From NCBI RefSeq assembly GCF_030709675.1, contig NZ_JAUZQD010000029.1, positions 1 through 64,000 on the forward strand: a stretch of 64,000 nucleotides of DNA, written 5' to 3'. The position numbers and the translations under genes are program-made. Positions 34,987 to 41,972 of this stretch are shown in pieces (positions within the stretch are counted from its first letter, which is position 1; every line of letters begins with the position of its first letter). The notes below the pieces were generated by a model. The model was not told where the DNA came from. It did not search any database and was given only the letters and a program-made list of their open reading frames with translations. This stretch comes from Symbioplanes lichenis (lineage in GTDB: Bacteria > Actinomycetota > Actinomycetes > Mycobacteriales > Micromonosporaceae).

Positions 34987-36362
34987 GACGAGGACGACCC
35001 GGATCTGGGCAGCACCATGACGAGCTGGGTCACCGGCGAGAACGCTTGCCCTTTGACTGCGACCCGGTACATCCCGGGGCCGGGTGGGATGATGCTCGAT
35101 CGCAGTCCTTCGCCGTGCGGCGTGAGGAACGGATGCGCGACGGTGTGTCCGCTGCCGGCATCGGTGATCCGGCAAGTGAGAGCGGCCGGGTCAGACACGC
35201 CGGCGACGTGGACGGGCAGCGGCTCGCCGGCCGTCAGCAGATCGGGAACGACGAGCGACAACGGGACCGGATGACCGAGCCAGGCGCCCGGCGGCTGCTC
35301 GGTCAGGACGCCCCGGACATGGTCGATGACCTCTTGAGTCCGGGCCAGCGCTCCATGGGTCTGTGCCACGTAGAACGGTTCTCCGGCGATCGAGGCCGCG
35401 TCTCGTGGGACTGTCTCGTCGCCGCCTCGATCCACCATCCCGGGTGCATCCGGTGGCGGAACGGCCGGGTACGACCAGTGTTGTTCCTTCACTACGCCAC
35501 TCCGCAGTGCGAAGGTCTGCACCGTCGGCTGCCACACCCCGACCACGGAACGCACCGGCCCTCCGGACGCGGACGACAGAGATCGGTGCAGCTCCATGGC
35601 GTTCCGTGCCAGATCCTTGTCGCCACCGAGTGCGGCCACGTCGCCAGGAGTCAGGACACGGGCGCCGGTGCCGTCACTCACACTGCGGTACGACGGCAAC
35701 AGGTCGTGCAGTCCGGGCATGGTGCCGGCCAGGTCGCGCAGCCGGCGATGGGGGAGCGGTACCGGTGCTCCCCGTCCGCTGTTGAGAATCCGGACGGCTT
35801 TTGCGCTGCCGCGGAACGGCGTGCCGAGCGTGACAGTGGTACGTACCTCACTCGCGCCGCCCAGGTGCGCGGAGAAACAGCGGGCCAGCAGCCCGCCCAT
35901 CGAATGAGCGACCAGGACCAGTTTCGCCGATCGGCTGCCTCGCGGCGATGCGCGCCAGCGCCGAAGATGATCATCGGCGGATTGCGCCAGCAATGCGGCA
36001 TTGTGCGTCACCGAAAGCCGCCAGTCGTACGGGAAGGGCAGCACCGCCATCGGATCGAGTGCCGTTCGGCGAATACTGTCGACAAGCGCGGTGTAAGGCT
36101 CGACACCGCGTAACACTGGTGCGGCAGCCGGAAATCTGAGCAACCGCGACGCTGTGACCCGCCCGAGGCGTCCTTCGCGCTCATCCTCGGTGACTTGCAG
36201 GGCTTTCAGGGAGGACCCGGATGTCCAGGCCCGGCCGTACCAGCGGGCGTCGGCCAGCCCCCAGATCGGGCGTCCGGTCGCCGACTCCACCAATTCGCTG
36301 CCCATGATTCCGGGAAGAACAATGACGGCGTCCGAACATTTCGCCGCACCGGGAATCGGCAC
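34983..36362 (-). CDS. LCAT/PGAP1-like lipase, partner of the NACHT protein
   Basis: The 459-residue alpha/beta hydrolase resembles lecithin:cholesterol acyltransferase and PGAP1 esterases. It shows the oxyanion region VIVLPGIMGSEL, PYDWRLS, the nucleophile elbow AHSMGGLLAR (Ser154), the acid in RGGDETVP (Asp315) and QTHGAL (His336), so the triad is complete. A beta-rich domain follows (about 370-459), probably a binding module. There is no signal peptide, so it would act on the cell's own membrane lipids from inside. The GTG at 36362 follows AGGTGG by a good spacing. It is translated with the caspase-NACHT-WD40 gene (GTGA overlap), which suggests a toxin-like effector controlled by that protein. 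Confidence 0.85.
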   Translation of the reverse strand: MPIPGAAKCSDAVIVLPGIMGSELVESATGRPIWGLADARWYGRAWTSGSSLKALQVTEDEREGRLGRVTASRLLRFPAAAPVLRGVEPYTALVDSIRRTALDPMAVLPFPYDWRLSVTHNAALLAQSADDHLRRWRASPRGSRSAKLVLVAHSMGGLLARCFSAHLGGASEVRTTVTLGTPFRGSAKAVRILNSGRGAPVPLPHRRLRDLAGTMPGLHDLLPSYRSVSDGTGARVLTPGDVAALGGDKDLARNAMELHRSLSSASGGPVRSVVGVWQPTVQTFALRSGVVKEQHWSYPAVPPPDAPGMVDRGGDETVPRDAASIAGEPFYVAQTHGALARTQEVIDHVRGVLTEQPPGAWLGHPVPLSLVVPDLLTAGEPLPVHVAGVSDPAALTCRITDAGSGHTVAHPFLTPHGEGLRSSIIPPGPGMYRVAVKGQAFSPVTQLVMVLPRSGSSSS

Positions 36363-36501
36363 GAGTCCACCTAGGTGATCGTTTCGTCAAGGACTCAATA
36401 TCCTGGCACGGAGAGAGCGGCTCTTACATCGCCGATACGGATGACACGTTCCGGGGCGCATCGGGTCAGGACAGGGGAGGGTCAGCGCGTGACGTCGCGG
36501 G

Positions 36502-37056
36502 TCAGTCGTGGAAGGCGGGGAGTCCGTCGATGCTGGTGGTGTTCTTCTTGCGGCGGTAGTCGGCGAGGTTCGACGGGCTGCGCCGCTCACTCCAGCGCAG
36601 CAGCGTGTCCCGGTCGCCCTGGAAGGCCATCTGGGGCACCGAGTAGCCGCACGAGTCGCTGACCCGGTGCACGTCGATCAGGACCACCGCGCGGGCGCCG
36701 TGGGTGTCGGGGGCGTCCGGGAAGTGGGCCAGCAGGGCCGGGAAGGCGGGGTCGGTCAGTGGTACGACCCGGCCGGTGCCGTGCAGGCGGACGATGTTCG
36801 GCGGGCCCTCGAACGCACAGAACATGATGGTGATCCGGCCGTTGTCGGCCAGGTGGGCGGCGGTCTCGGCGCCGCTGCCGCGGAAGTCCAGGTACGCCAC
36901 CTCGTGCTCGCCGAGCACGGCGAACGTGCCGGCCATGCCCTTGGGGGAGACGTTGACGTGCCCTTCCGGGCCACTCGGGGCAGTGGCGACGAAGAACATC
37001 GGCTGCCTCTCGACGAACTCCCGCAGCCGCCCCGTGATCGCGTCATGCACCTTCAT
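36502..37056 (-). CDS. Pyridoxamine 5'-phosphate oxidase-like FMN/F420-binding protein
   Basis: The 184-residue split-barrel protein has the family's N-terminal VERQPMFFVATAPSG strand, NVSPKGMAGTF flavin-phosphate segment, AYLDFRGSGAETAAHLADNG and a C-terminal SCGYSVPQM region. Such proteins bind FMN or F420 and reduce small molecules or act in heme or pyridoxal metabolism; the substrate is not evident. It lies upstream of the lipase gene on the same strand but 139 bp away, so co-transcription is possible but unproven. The ATG at 37056 begins 110 bp from the divergent arabinofuranosidase gene. Confidence 0.8.
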   Translation of the reverse strand: MKVHDAITGRLREFVERQPMFFVATAPSGPEGHVNVSPKGMAGTFAVLGEHEVAYLDFRGSGAETAAHLADNGRITIMFCAFEGPPNIVRLHGTGRVVPLTDPAFPALLAHFPDAPDTHGARAVVLIDVHRVSDSCGYSVPQMAFQGDRDTLLRWSERRSPSNLADYRRKKNTTSIDGLPAFHD

Positions 37057-37094
37057 GGATACGGATCATATAACTGCATGGCGTAACACATTCG

Positions 37095-37123
37095 TTGACT
37101 ATCGGTAACGCATCGAACATAAT
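37095..37123 (+). promoter_or_regulatory. Promoter of the arabinan operon
   Basis: TTGACT (37095-37100), 17-nt spacer, CATAAT (37118-37123): a near-consensus sigma-70-type promoter. Transcription would start near 37130, just before the LacI-type operator. Confidence 0.7.
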
Positions 37124-37140
37124 CACTGCGTTCGTGGAAG

Positions 37141-37154
37141 TGTTAGCGCTCACA
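37141..37154. promoter_or_regulatory. LacI-family operator before GH51
   Basis: TGTTAGCGCTCACA fits the LacI/GalR-family consensus TGnnAnCGnTnnCA around a central CG. It lies between the predicted transcription start and the ribosome-binding site, so a bound repressor would act as a roadblock released by arabinose-type sugars. No LacI gene is in the window. Confidence 0.75.
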
Positions 37155-37165
37155 TCGGAGTGACC

Positions 37166-39667
37166 ATGTCCTACGCCCGGCCGCTGCTGGGGCTGTCCAC
37201 GGCCGCCCTGCTGGCCGTCACGCTGACGGGCGCGGCGCCCGCCCAGGCCGCCGACCCCGGCTACACGATCACCGTCGACACCACCGCCCCCGGACCCGAG
37301 ATCAACGATCGCATGTACGGGGTCTTCTTCGAGGACATCAACTACGCGGCCGACGGCGGGCTCTACGCCGAGCTGGTCCGCAACCGCTCGTTCGAGTTCC
37401 TGCCCGCCGACAACGGTTCGTTCACCGGCCTGACCGCGTGGACGCCCACCGGCACCGGCGGCACGGCCACCACCGTCAACGACGCCGCGCGGCTCAACGA
37501 GCGCAACCGCACGTACCTGAAGCTCGATCTGGCCGGCGGCGGCTACGGCGTCACCAACTCCGGATACAACACGGGTGTGCCACTACAACGGGGGGCACGA
37601 TACGACTTCTCGGTGTGGGCGCGCACGTCCGCGAGGAAAGGCACCACGCTGACCGTCGGGCTCACCGGGACACGATCGAGCACGCTGAGGATCCGCGGCG
37701 ACAAGTGGCGCAAATACACAGCCACGATCACGGCCGGGCAGACCACCGACGCCGGGCGGCTGACAGTCGTGGCGGACGGCGCGGGCACCGTACGGCTGGA
37801 CGAGGTCTCGCTCTTCCCCCGCGACACCTACAAGCACCGCGCCAACGGCCTGCGCCGCGACCTGGCCGAGAAGATCGCCGCGCTCCACCCCGGCTTCGTG
37901 CGCTTCCCGGGCGGCTGCCTGGTCAACACCGGCAGCATGTACGGCTACGACGAGGCGAGCGGCTTCCCGCGCGCCCGCTCCTACCAGTGGAAGGACACCG
38001 TCGGCCCGGTCGAGACCCGCGCGACCAACGCCAACTTCTGGGGCTACAACCAGTCGTACGGCCTCGGCTACCACGAATACTTCCAGTTCGCCGAGGACAT
38101 CGGCGCGATGCCGCTGCCCGTGGTCCCCGCGCTCGTCACCGGCTGCGGGCAGAACCGGGCCACCGTGGACGAGGCGCTGCTGCAACGCCACATCCAGGAC
38201 ACCCTCGACCTCATCGAGTACGCCAACGGGCCGGTCACCTCCACGTGGGGCAGGCTGCGGGCGCAGTCGGGTCACCCCAAGCCGTTCGGCCTGACGCACG
38301 TGGCGGTCGGCAACGAGGAGAACCTGCCCGAGGAGTACTGGGCGAACTTCGTGAAGTTCCGCGCCGCGATCGAGGCGAGATACCCCGGCTTCACGGTCGT
38401 CAGCAACTCCGGGCCGGACGACCAGGGATCCACGTTCGAGAACCTGTGGGCCAAGAACCGGGCCGCCGGCGTGAAGATGGTCGACGAGCACTACTACAAC
38501 AGCCCGGCCTGGTTCCTGCAGAACAACAAGCGCTATGACGCGTACGACCGCAGTGGTCCGAAGGTCTTCCTCGGCGAATACGCCTCGCAGGACGCCAAGC
38601 TGTTCAACTCGTTGTCCGAGGCGGCCTACATGACCGGTCTCGAACGCAACGCCGACGTGGTGCGGATGGCGTCCTACGCGCCGCTGCTCGCCAACATCGA
38701 CAACGTCCAGTGGCGCCCGGACCTCATCTGGTTCGACAACGACGAGTCGTGGGGCTCGACGAGCTATCAGATGCAGAAGCTGTTCATGACCAACGTCGGC
38801 GACCGGGTCGTGCCGAGCACCGCCACCGGCAACGTCGTGCAGCCGAAGCCGATCACGGGGGCGGTCGGACTCTCGACGTGGCGCACCGCGGCCACCTATG
38901 ACGACGTGCGGGTGACCCGGCCCGACGGGACGGTCGTCCACGCCGACGACTTCAACGACGGCAACGCCGACGGGTGGACCCCGGTCACGCAGCGCGGGGC
39001 CTGGTCGGTGACGAACGGCGCGTACACGCAGACCGACACCGCGGCCGAGGACACGATGGTCAAGGCGGCCACGGTCACGGACACCGAGTACGACTACAGC
39101 GTCAAGGCGACCAAGACCGCCGGCGACGAGGGCTTCCTGGTCGCCTTCGGGATCCAGGAGACCGGCCAGTTCTACTGGTGGAACCTCGGCGGCTGGAACA
39201 ACACCCAGGGCGCGGTCGAGAAGGGCATCACCAGCGCCAAGGAGCAGTTGCTCACCAAACCCAACAGCGTCGAGACCGGGCGTACGTACGACCTGCGGGT
39301 GTCGGTCCGCGGGACGCACGTGGACCTCTATCTGGACGGGCAGCTGTGGGGCAGCTTCGACGACGACAAGGTCACCGAGCCGTTCGCCCAGGTCGTCACC
39401 CGGGACGACGCCAGGCGCGAGCTCATCGTCAAGGTGGTCAACGCGCAGGACACGCCGGCCGTGACGAGGGTCGACCTCGGCCGCGCGAAGGTCGCGTCCA
39501 CCGGCACGCAGACCGTCATCACCGGCGACCCGGGCGAGCAGAACACCCGCACCGCCGAGCCGATCCAGCCGGTCACATCCAGGGTCACCGGGCTGGGACC
39601 CACCTTCACGAAGACGTTCCCCGCGAACTCCGTCACCTTCCTCCGCTTGAAAGTGAGGTCCGGATGA
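37166..39667 (+). CDS. Secreted alpha-L-arabinofuranosidase, GH51
   Basis: The 833-residue exported enzyme removes arabinofuranosyl residues from arabinan or arabinoxylan. A signal peptide (about 1-30) precedes a GH51 catalytic region interrupted by a CBM4-like beta-sandwich (about 85-220). The acid/base Glu is in VAVGNEEN and the nucleophile in VFLGEYASQ. A second, LamG/DUF1080-like module (about 590-760) follows in the C-terminal half, flanked by the GH51 C-terminal sandwich. The ATG at 37166 is preferred, since CGGAG (37156-37160) is 5 nt upstream; the GTG at 37160 would overlap it. The stop overlaps the GH43 start (ATGA). Confidence 0.9.
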   Translation: MSYARPLLGLSTAALLAVTLTGAAPAQAADPGYTITVDTTAPGPEINDRMYGVFFEDINYAADGGLYAELVRNRSFEFLPADNGSFTGLTAWTPTGTGGTATTVNDAARLNERNRTYLKLDLAGGGYGVTNSGYNTGVPLQRGARYDFSVWARTSARKGTTLTVGLTGTRSSTLRIRGDKWRKYTATITAGQTTDAGRLTVVADGAGTVRLDEVSLFPRDTYKHRANGLRRDLAEKIAALHPGFVRFPGGCLVNTGSMYGYDEASGFPRARSYQWKDTVGPVETRATNANFWGYNQSYGLGYHEYFQFAEDIGAMPLPVVPALVTGCGQNRATVDEALLQRHIQDTLDLIEYANGPVTSTWGRLRAQSGHPKPFGLTHVAVGNEENLPEEYWANFVKFRAAIEARYPGFTVVSNSGPDDQGSTFENLWAKNRAAGVKMVDEHYYNSPAWFLQNNKRYDAYDRSGPKVFLGEYASQDAKLFNSLSEAAYMTGLERNADVVRMASYAPLLANIDNVQWRPDLIWFDNDESWGSTSYQMQKLFMTNVGDRVVPSTATGNVVQPKPITGAVGLSTWRTAATYDDVRVTRPDGTVVHADDFNDGNADGWTPVTQRGAWSVTNGAYTQTDTAAEDTMVKAATVTDTEYDYSVKATKTAGDEGFLVAFGIQETGQFYWWNLGGWNNTQGAVEKGITSAKEQLLTKPNSVETGRTYDLRVSVRGTHVDLYLDGQLWGSFDDDKVTEPFAQVVTRDDARRELIVKVVNAQDTPAVTRVDLGRAKVASTGTQTVITGDPGEQNTRTAEPIQPVTSRVTGLGPTFTKTFPANSVTFLRLKVRSG

Positions 39668-40692
39668 GGATCAGCCGCCGTAGCCTGATGCGCGGCAGCC
39701 TGGGCGCTGTCGCGGTGGGGACCCTCGCCGCCCCCGGCCGGGCGGCCGCCGCCACGACGCCGCCGCTGATCAGCCAGCGGGCCGACCCGTTCATCACCCC
39801 GCGCGTCGGCGGGACCTACTACTTCACCGGGTCGGTGCCGGAGTACGACCGGATCGCCATCCGCGGCGCATCCACGATCAGCGGCCTGGGATCCGCGGCC
39901 GAGACCGTGGTGTGGCGCCGGCCCGCGACCGGCACGATGGGCGGCCACATCTGGGCGCCCGAGCTGCACCGCATCGACAACAAGTGGTACGTCTACTTCG
40001 CCGCCGGCGACAAGGACGACGTCTTCCGGATCCGCATGTACGTCATCGAGTCGTCCCGCGCCGACCCCCGGGATCCCGCCGGCTGGGGCGCCCCGCGCAA
40101 GATCGTGACGGAGTGGGACAGCTTCGCGCTGGACGCCACCACCTTCGCGCACCGCAACCGCCGCTATCTGATCTGGGCGCAGAGCGAGCCGGAGATCGCG
40201 GTCAACTCCAGCCTCTACATCGCGTCGTTGTCCAACCCGTGGACGCTGTCCTCCAAGCCCGTCCGCATCGCCACGCCCACGCGCAGCTGGGAGATCCAGG
40301 GCTACCGGGTCAACGAGGGCCCCGCGGTGATCATCCGCAACGGCAAGGTCTTCGTGTCCTTCTCGGCCAGCGCCACCGACGCCCGCTACTGCGTCGGCCT
40401 GCTGTCGGCCCCCGCGGACGCCGACCTGCTGCGCAACGCCTCGTGGACCAAGAACCCCAACCCGGTCTTCGTCACCAACACCACCACCGGCCAGTACGGC
40501 CCGGGCCACAACCAGTTCACCGTGGCCGAGGACGGCGTCACGGACGTCCTCGTCTACCACGCCCGCGACTACCGCGACATCACCGGCGACCCGCTCTACG
40601 ACCCGAACCGCCACACCCGCGTCCAGCGCCTCACCTGGGCCGACGACGGCACCCCCCACTTCGGGATCCCGCAGGGTGGGGCATCGGTCTAG
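39664..40692 (+). CDS. Tat-exported GH43 family glycosidase
   Basis: A 342-residue secreted five-bladed propeller enzyme. The N-terminus RISRRSLMRGS has the twin-arginine motif followed by a hydrophobic region and an AAA cleavage area. Catalytic features of GH43 are visible: ADPFIT (general base Asp), DATTFAHRNRRYLIW (pKa-modulating Asp) and NEGPAVI (acid Glu). Likely an arabinanase, arabinofuranosidase or xylosidase completing arabinan breakdown with the upstream GH51. The ATG overlaps the GH51 TGA by 4 bp, so both are one operon. Its TAG lies inside the terminator stem. Confidence 0.88.
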   Translation: MRISRRSLMRGSLGAVAVGTLAAPGRAAAATTPPLISQRADPFITPRVGGTYYFTGSVPEYDRIAIRGASTISGLGSAAETVVWRRPATGTMGGHIWAPELHRIDNKWYVYFAAGDKDDVFRIRMYVIESSRADPRDPAGWGAPRKIVTEWDSFALDATTFAHRNRRYLIWAQSEPEIAVNSSLYIASLSNPWTLSSKPVRIATPTRSWEIQGYRVNEGPAVIIRNGKVFVSFSASATDARYCVGLLSAPADADLLRNASWTKNPNPVFVTNTTTGQYGPGHNQFTVAEDGVTDVLVYHARDYRDITGDPLYDPNRHTRVQRLTWADDGTPHFGIPQGGASV

Positions 40693-40739
40693 GGGCTGTC
40701 CCGCCGCAGCCCGGCTCCCACGTCGGGACAGCCCCTAGA
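40688..40739. terminator. Symmetrical bidirectional terminator over both stop codons
   Basis: TCTAGGGGCTGTCCCG (40688-40703) pairs perfectly with 40724-40739 across a 20-nt loop. The TAG of GH43 (40690-40692) and the TAG of the convergent minus-strand gene (40735-40737) both lie in the two arms, at mirror positions. Confidence 0.85.
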
Positions 40740-41586
40740 TCCGCCCGTACGAGCGGAGCGTCCGCAGCGCCTGGAGGGTGACCATGCCGCGCCACTCCAG
40801 GCGGGCGGCCGGGCCCGGGGGCTCCCACGTGATCGGCCAGCCGCCGTCCTTCTCCTGGGCGGCGGCGAGCTGGTCCAGGTGGGCCTCGATGTCCCCGGCC
40901 GGGAAGAGGTCGCGCCACGGTGAGTCGGCTGTCGGGGCGATGTGCAGGGGTGTGAGGCCGTACTCGCCGGGGTTCGGCTTGCTCTGGAACATCGGGTTGG
41001 CGAGCAGCCGCTCCAGGAGGGCGGGCACGGTCTTCTCGGCCCGTGCCCGGTCCGGCCCGTACGCGAGGAAGACGAACATCTCCGACAGGGCGTGCACCTC
41101 GTCGGGGACCTCGGCCTGCCAGCACCAGTCGGTGGCGGCCGTACGCCAGGGGTGGTCGAAGCCGAGCTGGTGCAGCAGGCCGGCCAGGCCCGCGGTGGGG
41201 TTGACGCCCGGCTGGTAGGTCCACTCGGACCAGTGCCCGGCGCGCGGGTAGTCCTCGATGACCGGGAAGGCGAGTGGCACCGCGCCGCCGGGGGAGGCGA
41301 TGCGGGCCAGGTGGTCACAGGCGGGTCCGAGCAGGCCGGAATCGGATACACCGGCGGCGGCGAGGGTCTGGAAGGCGATCTCGGTGTAGATGGGCAGGCT
41401 CGCCGGACAGCGGGTGTCCGGCTCCAGGCCGTGGCCGAAGCCGCCGTCCTCGTTCTGGTGGGCGCGCAGCGCGGAGAGCACGCCGTCCGGTGACTCCCCC
41501 TGGAAGAGGGTCGCGAACAGGCGGCGCTCGAGCAGGCGGGCCTCGGCGACCAGGAAGCGCGCGGCGGCGTCGAAGTCAGCTGTCAT
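40735..41586 (-). CDS. Squalene cyclase/prenyltransferase-like toroid protein
   Basis: The 283-residue protein is built from alpha-hairpin repeats. QW-like motifs are seen as HQNEDGGFG near the N-terminus and QEKDGGWPI near the C-terminus, typical of the alpha/alpha toroid of terpene cyclases and prenyltransferases. The catalytic DxDD motif is absent and the length is under half that of a true squalene-hopene cyclase, so it is probably a binding or hypothetical protein with this fold. No isoprenoid genes are nearby. It is convergent with the arabinan operon, sharing its terminator. Confidence 0.75.
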   Translation of the reverse strand: MTADFDAAARFLVAEARLLERRLFATLFQGESPDGVLSALRAHQNEDGGFGHGLEPDTRCPASLPIYTEIAFQTLAAAGVSDSGLLGPACDHLARIASPGGAVPLAFPVIEDYPRAGHWSEWTYQPGVNPTAGLAGLLHQLGFDHPWRTAATDWCWQAEVPDEVHALSEMFVFLAYGPDRARAEKTVPALLERLLANPMFQSKPNPGEYGLTPLHIAPTADSPWRDLFPAGDIEAHLDQLAAAQEKDGGWPITWEPPGPAARLEWRGMVTLQALRTLRSYGRI

Positions 41587-41709
41587 GCCTCCGACCGTAG
41601 GGCCCGCGCCCGGGCGGGGTCTTGAACGAATCGGACGGGCCGGGGATTAAGCTCGATCCGGACGAGGGGACGGTCCCGTACCCTCGAAGCGGCGCGGGAG
41701 GTAGCAGGG

Positions 41710-41907
41710 TTGGATCCCGCGCAGCCGAAGAGGCGCAAAGGGCCCCGCAAGCTCAGCCCGCACCGCATGGCCCTGGCCCTCGCGCTGGTCTCCACGGCGC
41801 CCCCGCTGATCATGCGTTACGGCTGGCCGGGTGTGCTCGCGGCGATCGCGGCCGTGGCGTACGCGGTGTATCTGATCGGTGGCAAGAAGTGGCCCTGGTC
41901 GCGCTGA
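41710..41907 (+). CDS. Small membrane protein
   Basis: A 65-residue protein with a basic N-terminus (QPKRRKGPRKLSPHR) and two adjacent hydrophobic segments (about 21-38 and 42-57), then GGKKWPW. The TTG start at 41710 is supported by GGGAGG (41697-41702) at good spacing. It is a probable two-helix cytoplasmic-membrane protein of unknown function. It is alone in its strand block before the STAND regulator. Confidence 0.7.
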   Translation: MDPAQPKRRKGPRKLSPHRMALALALVSTAPPLIMRYGWPGVLAAIAAVAYAVYLIGGKKWPWSR

Positions 41908-41972
41908 TACACCCCGGGAAGTAACACTCTGGACAGCGAATCGATCAATAAACCGACAAGATCGAACTCGGT

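Noticed and set aside
34987..35175. Upstream extension of the NACHT protein by 63 residues
   Set aside because: It lies inside the lipase gene in another frame and has Arg/His-rich nonsense composition. GTG 34986 in GTGA overlap is the natural start.
40735..41586. Functional squalene-hopene cyclase
   Set aside because: Too short, no DxDD motif and no isoprenoid gene nearby; only the toroid fold is supported.
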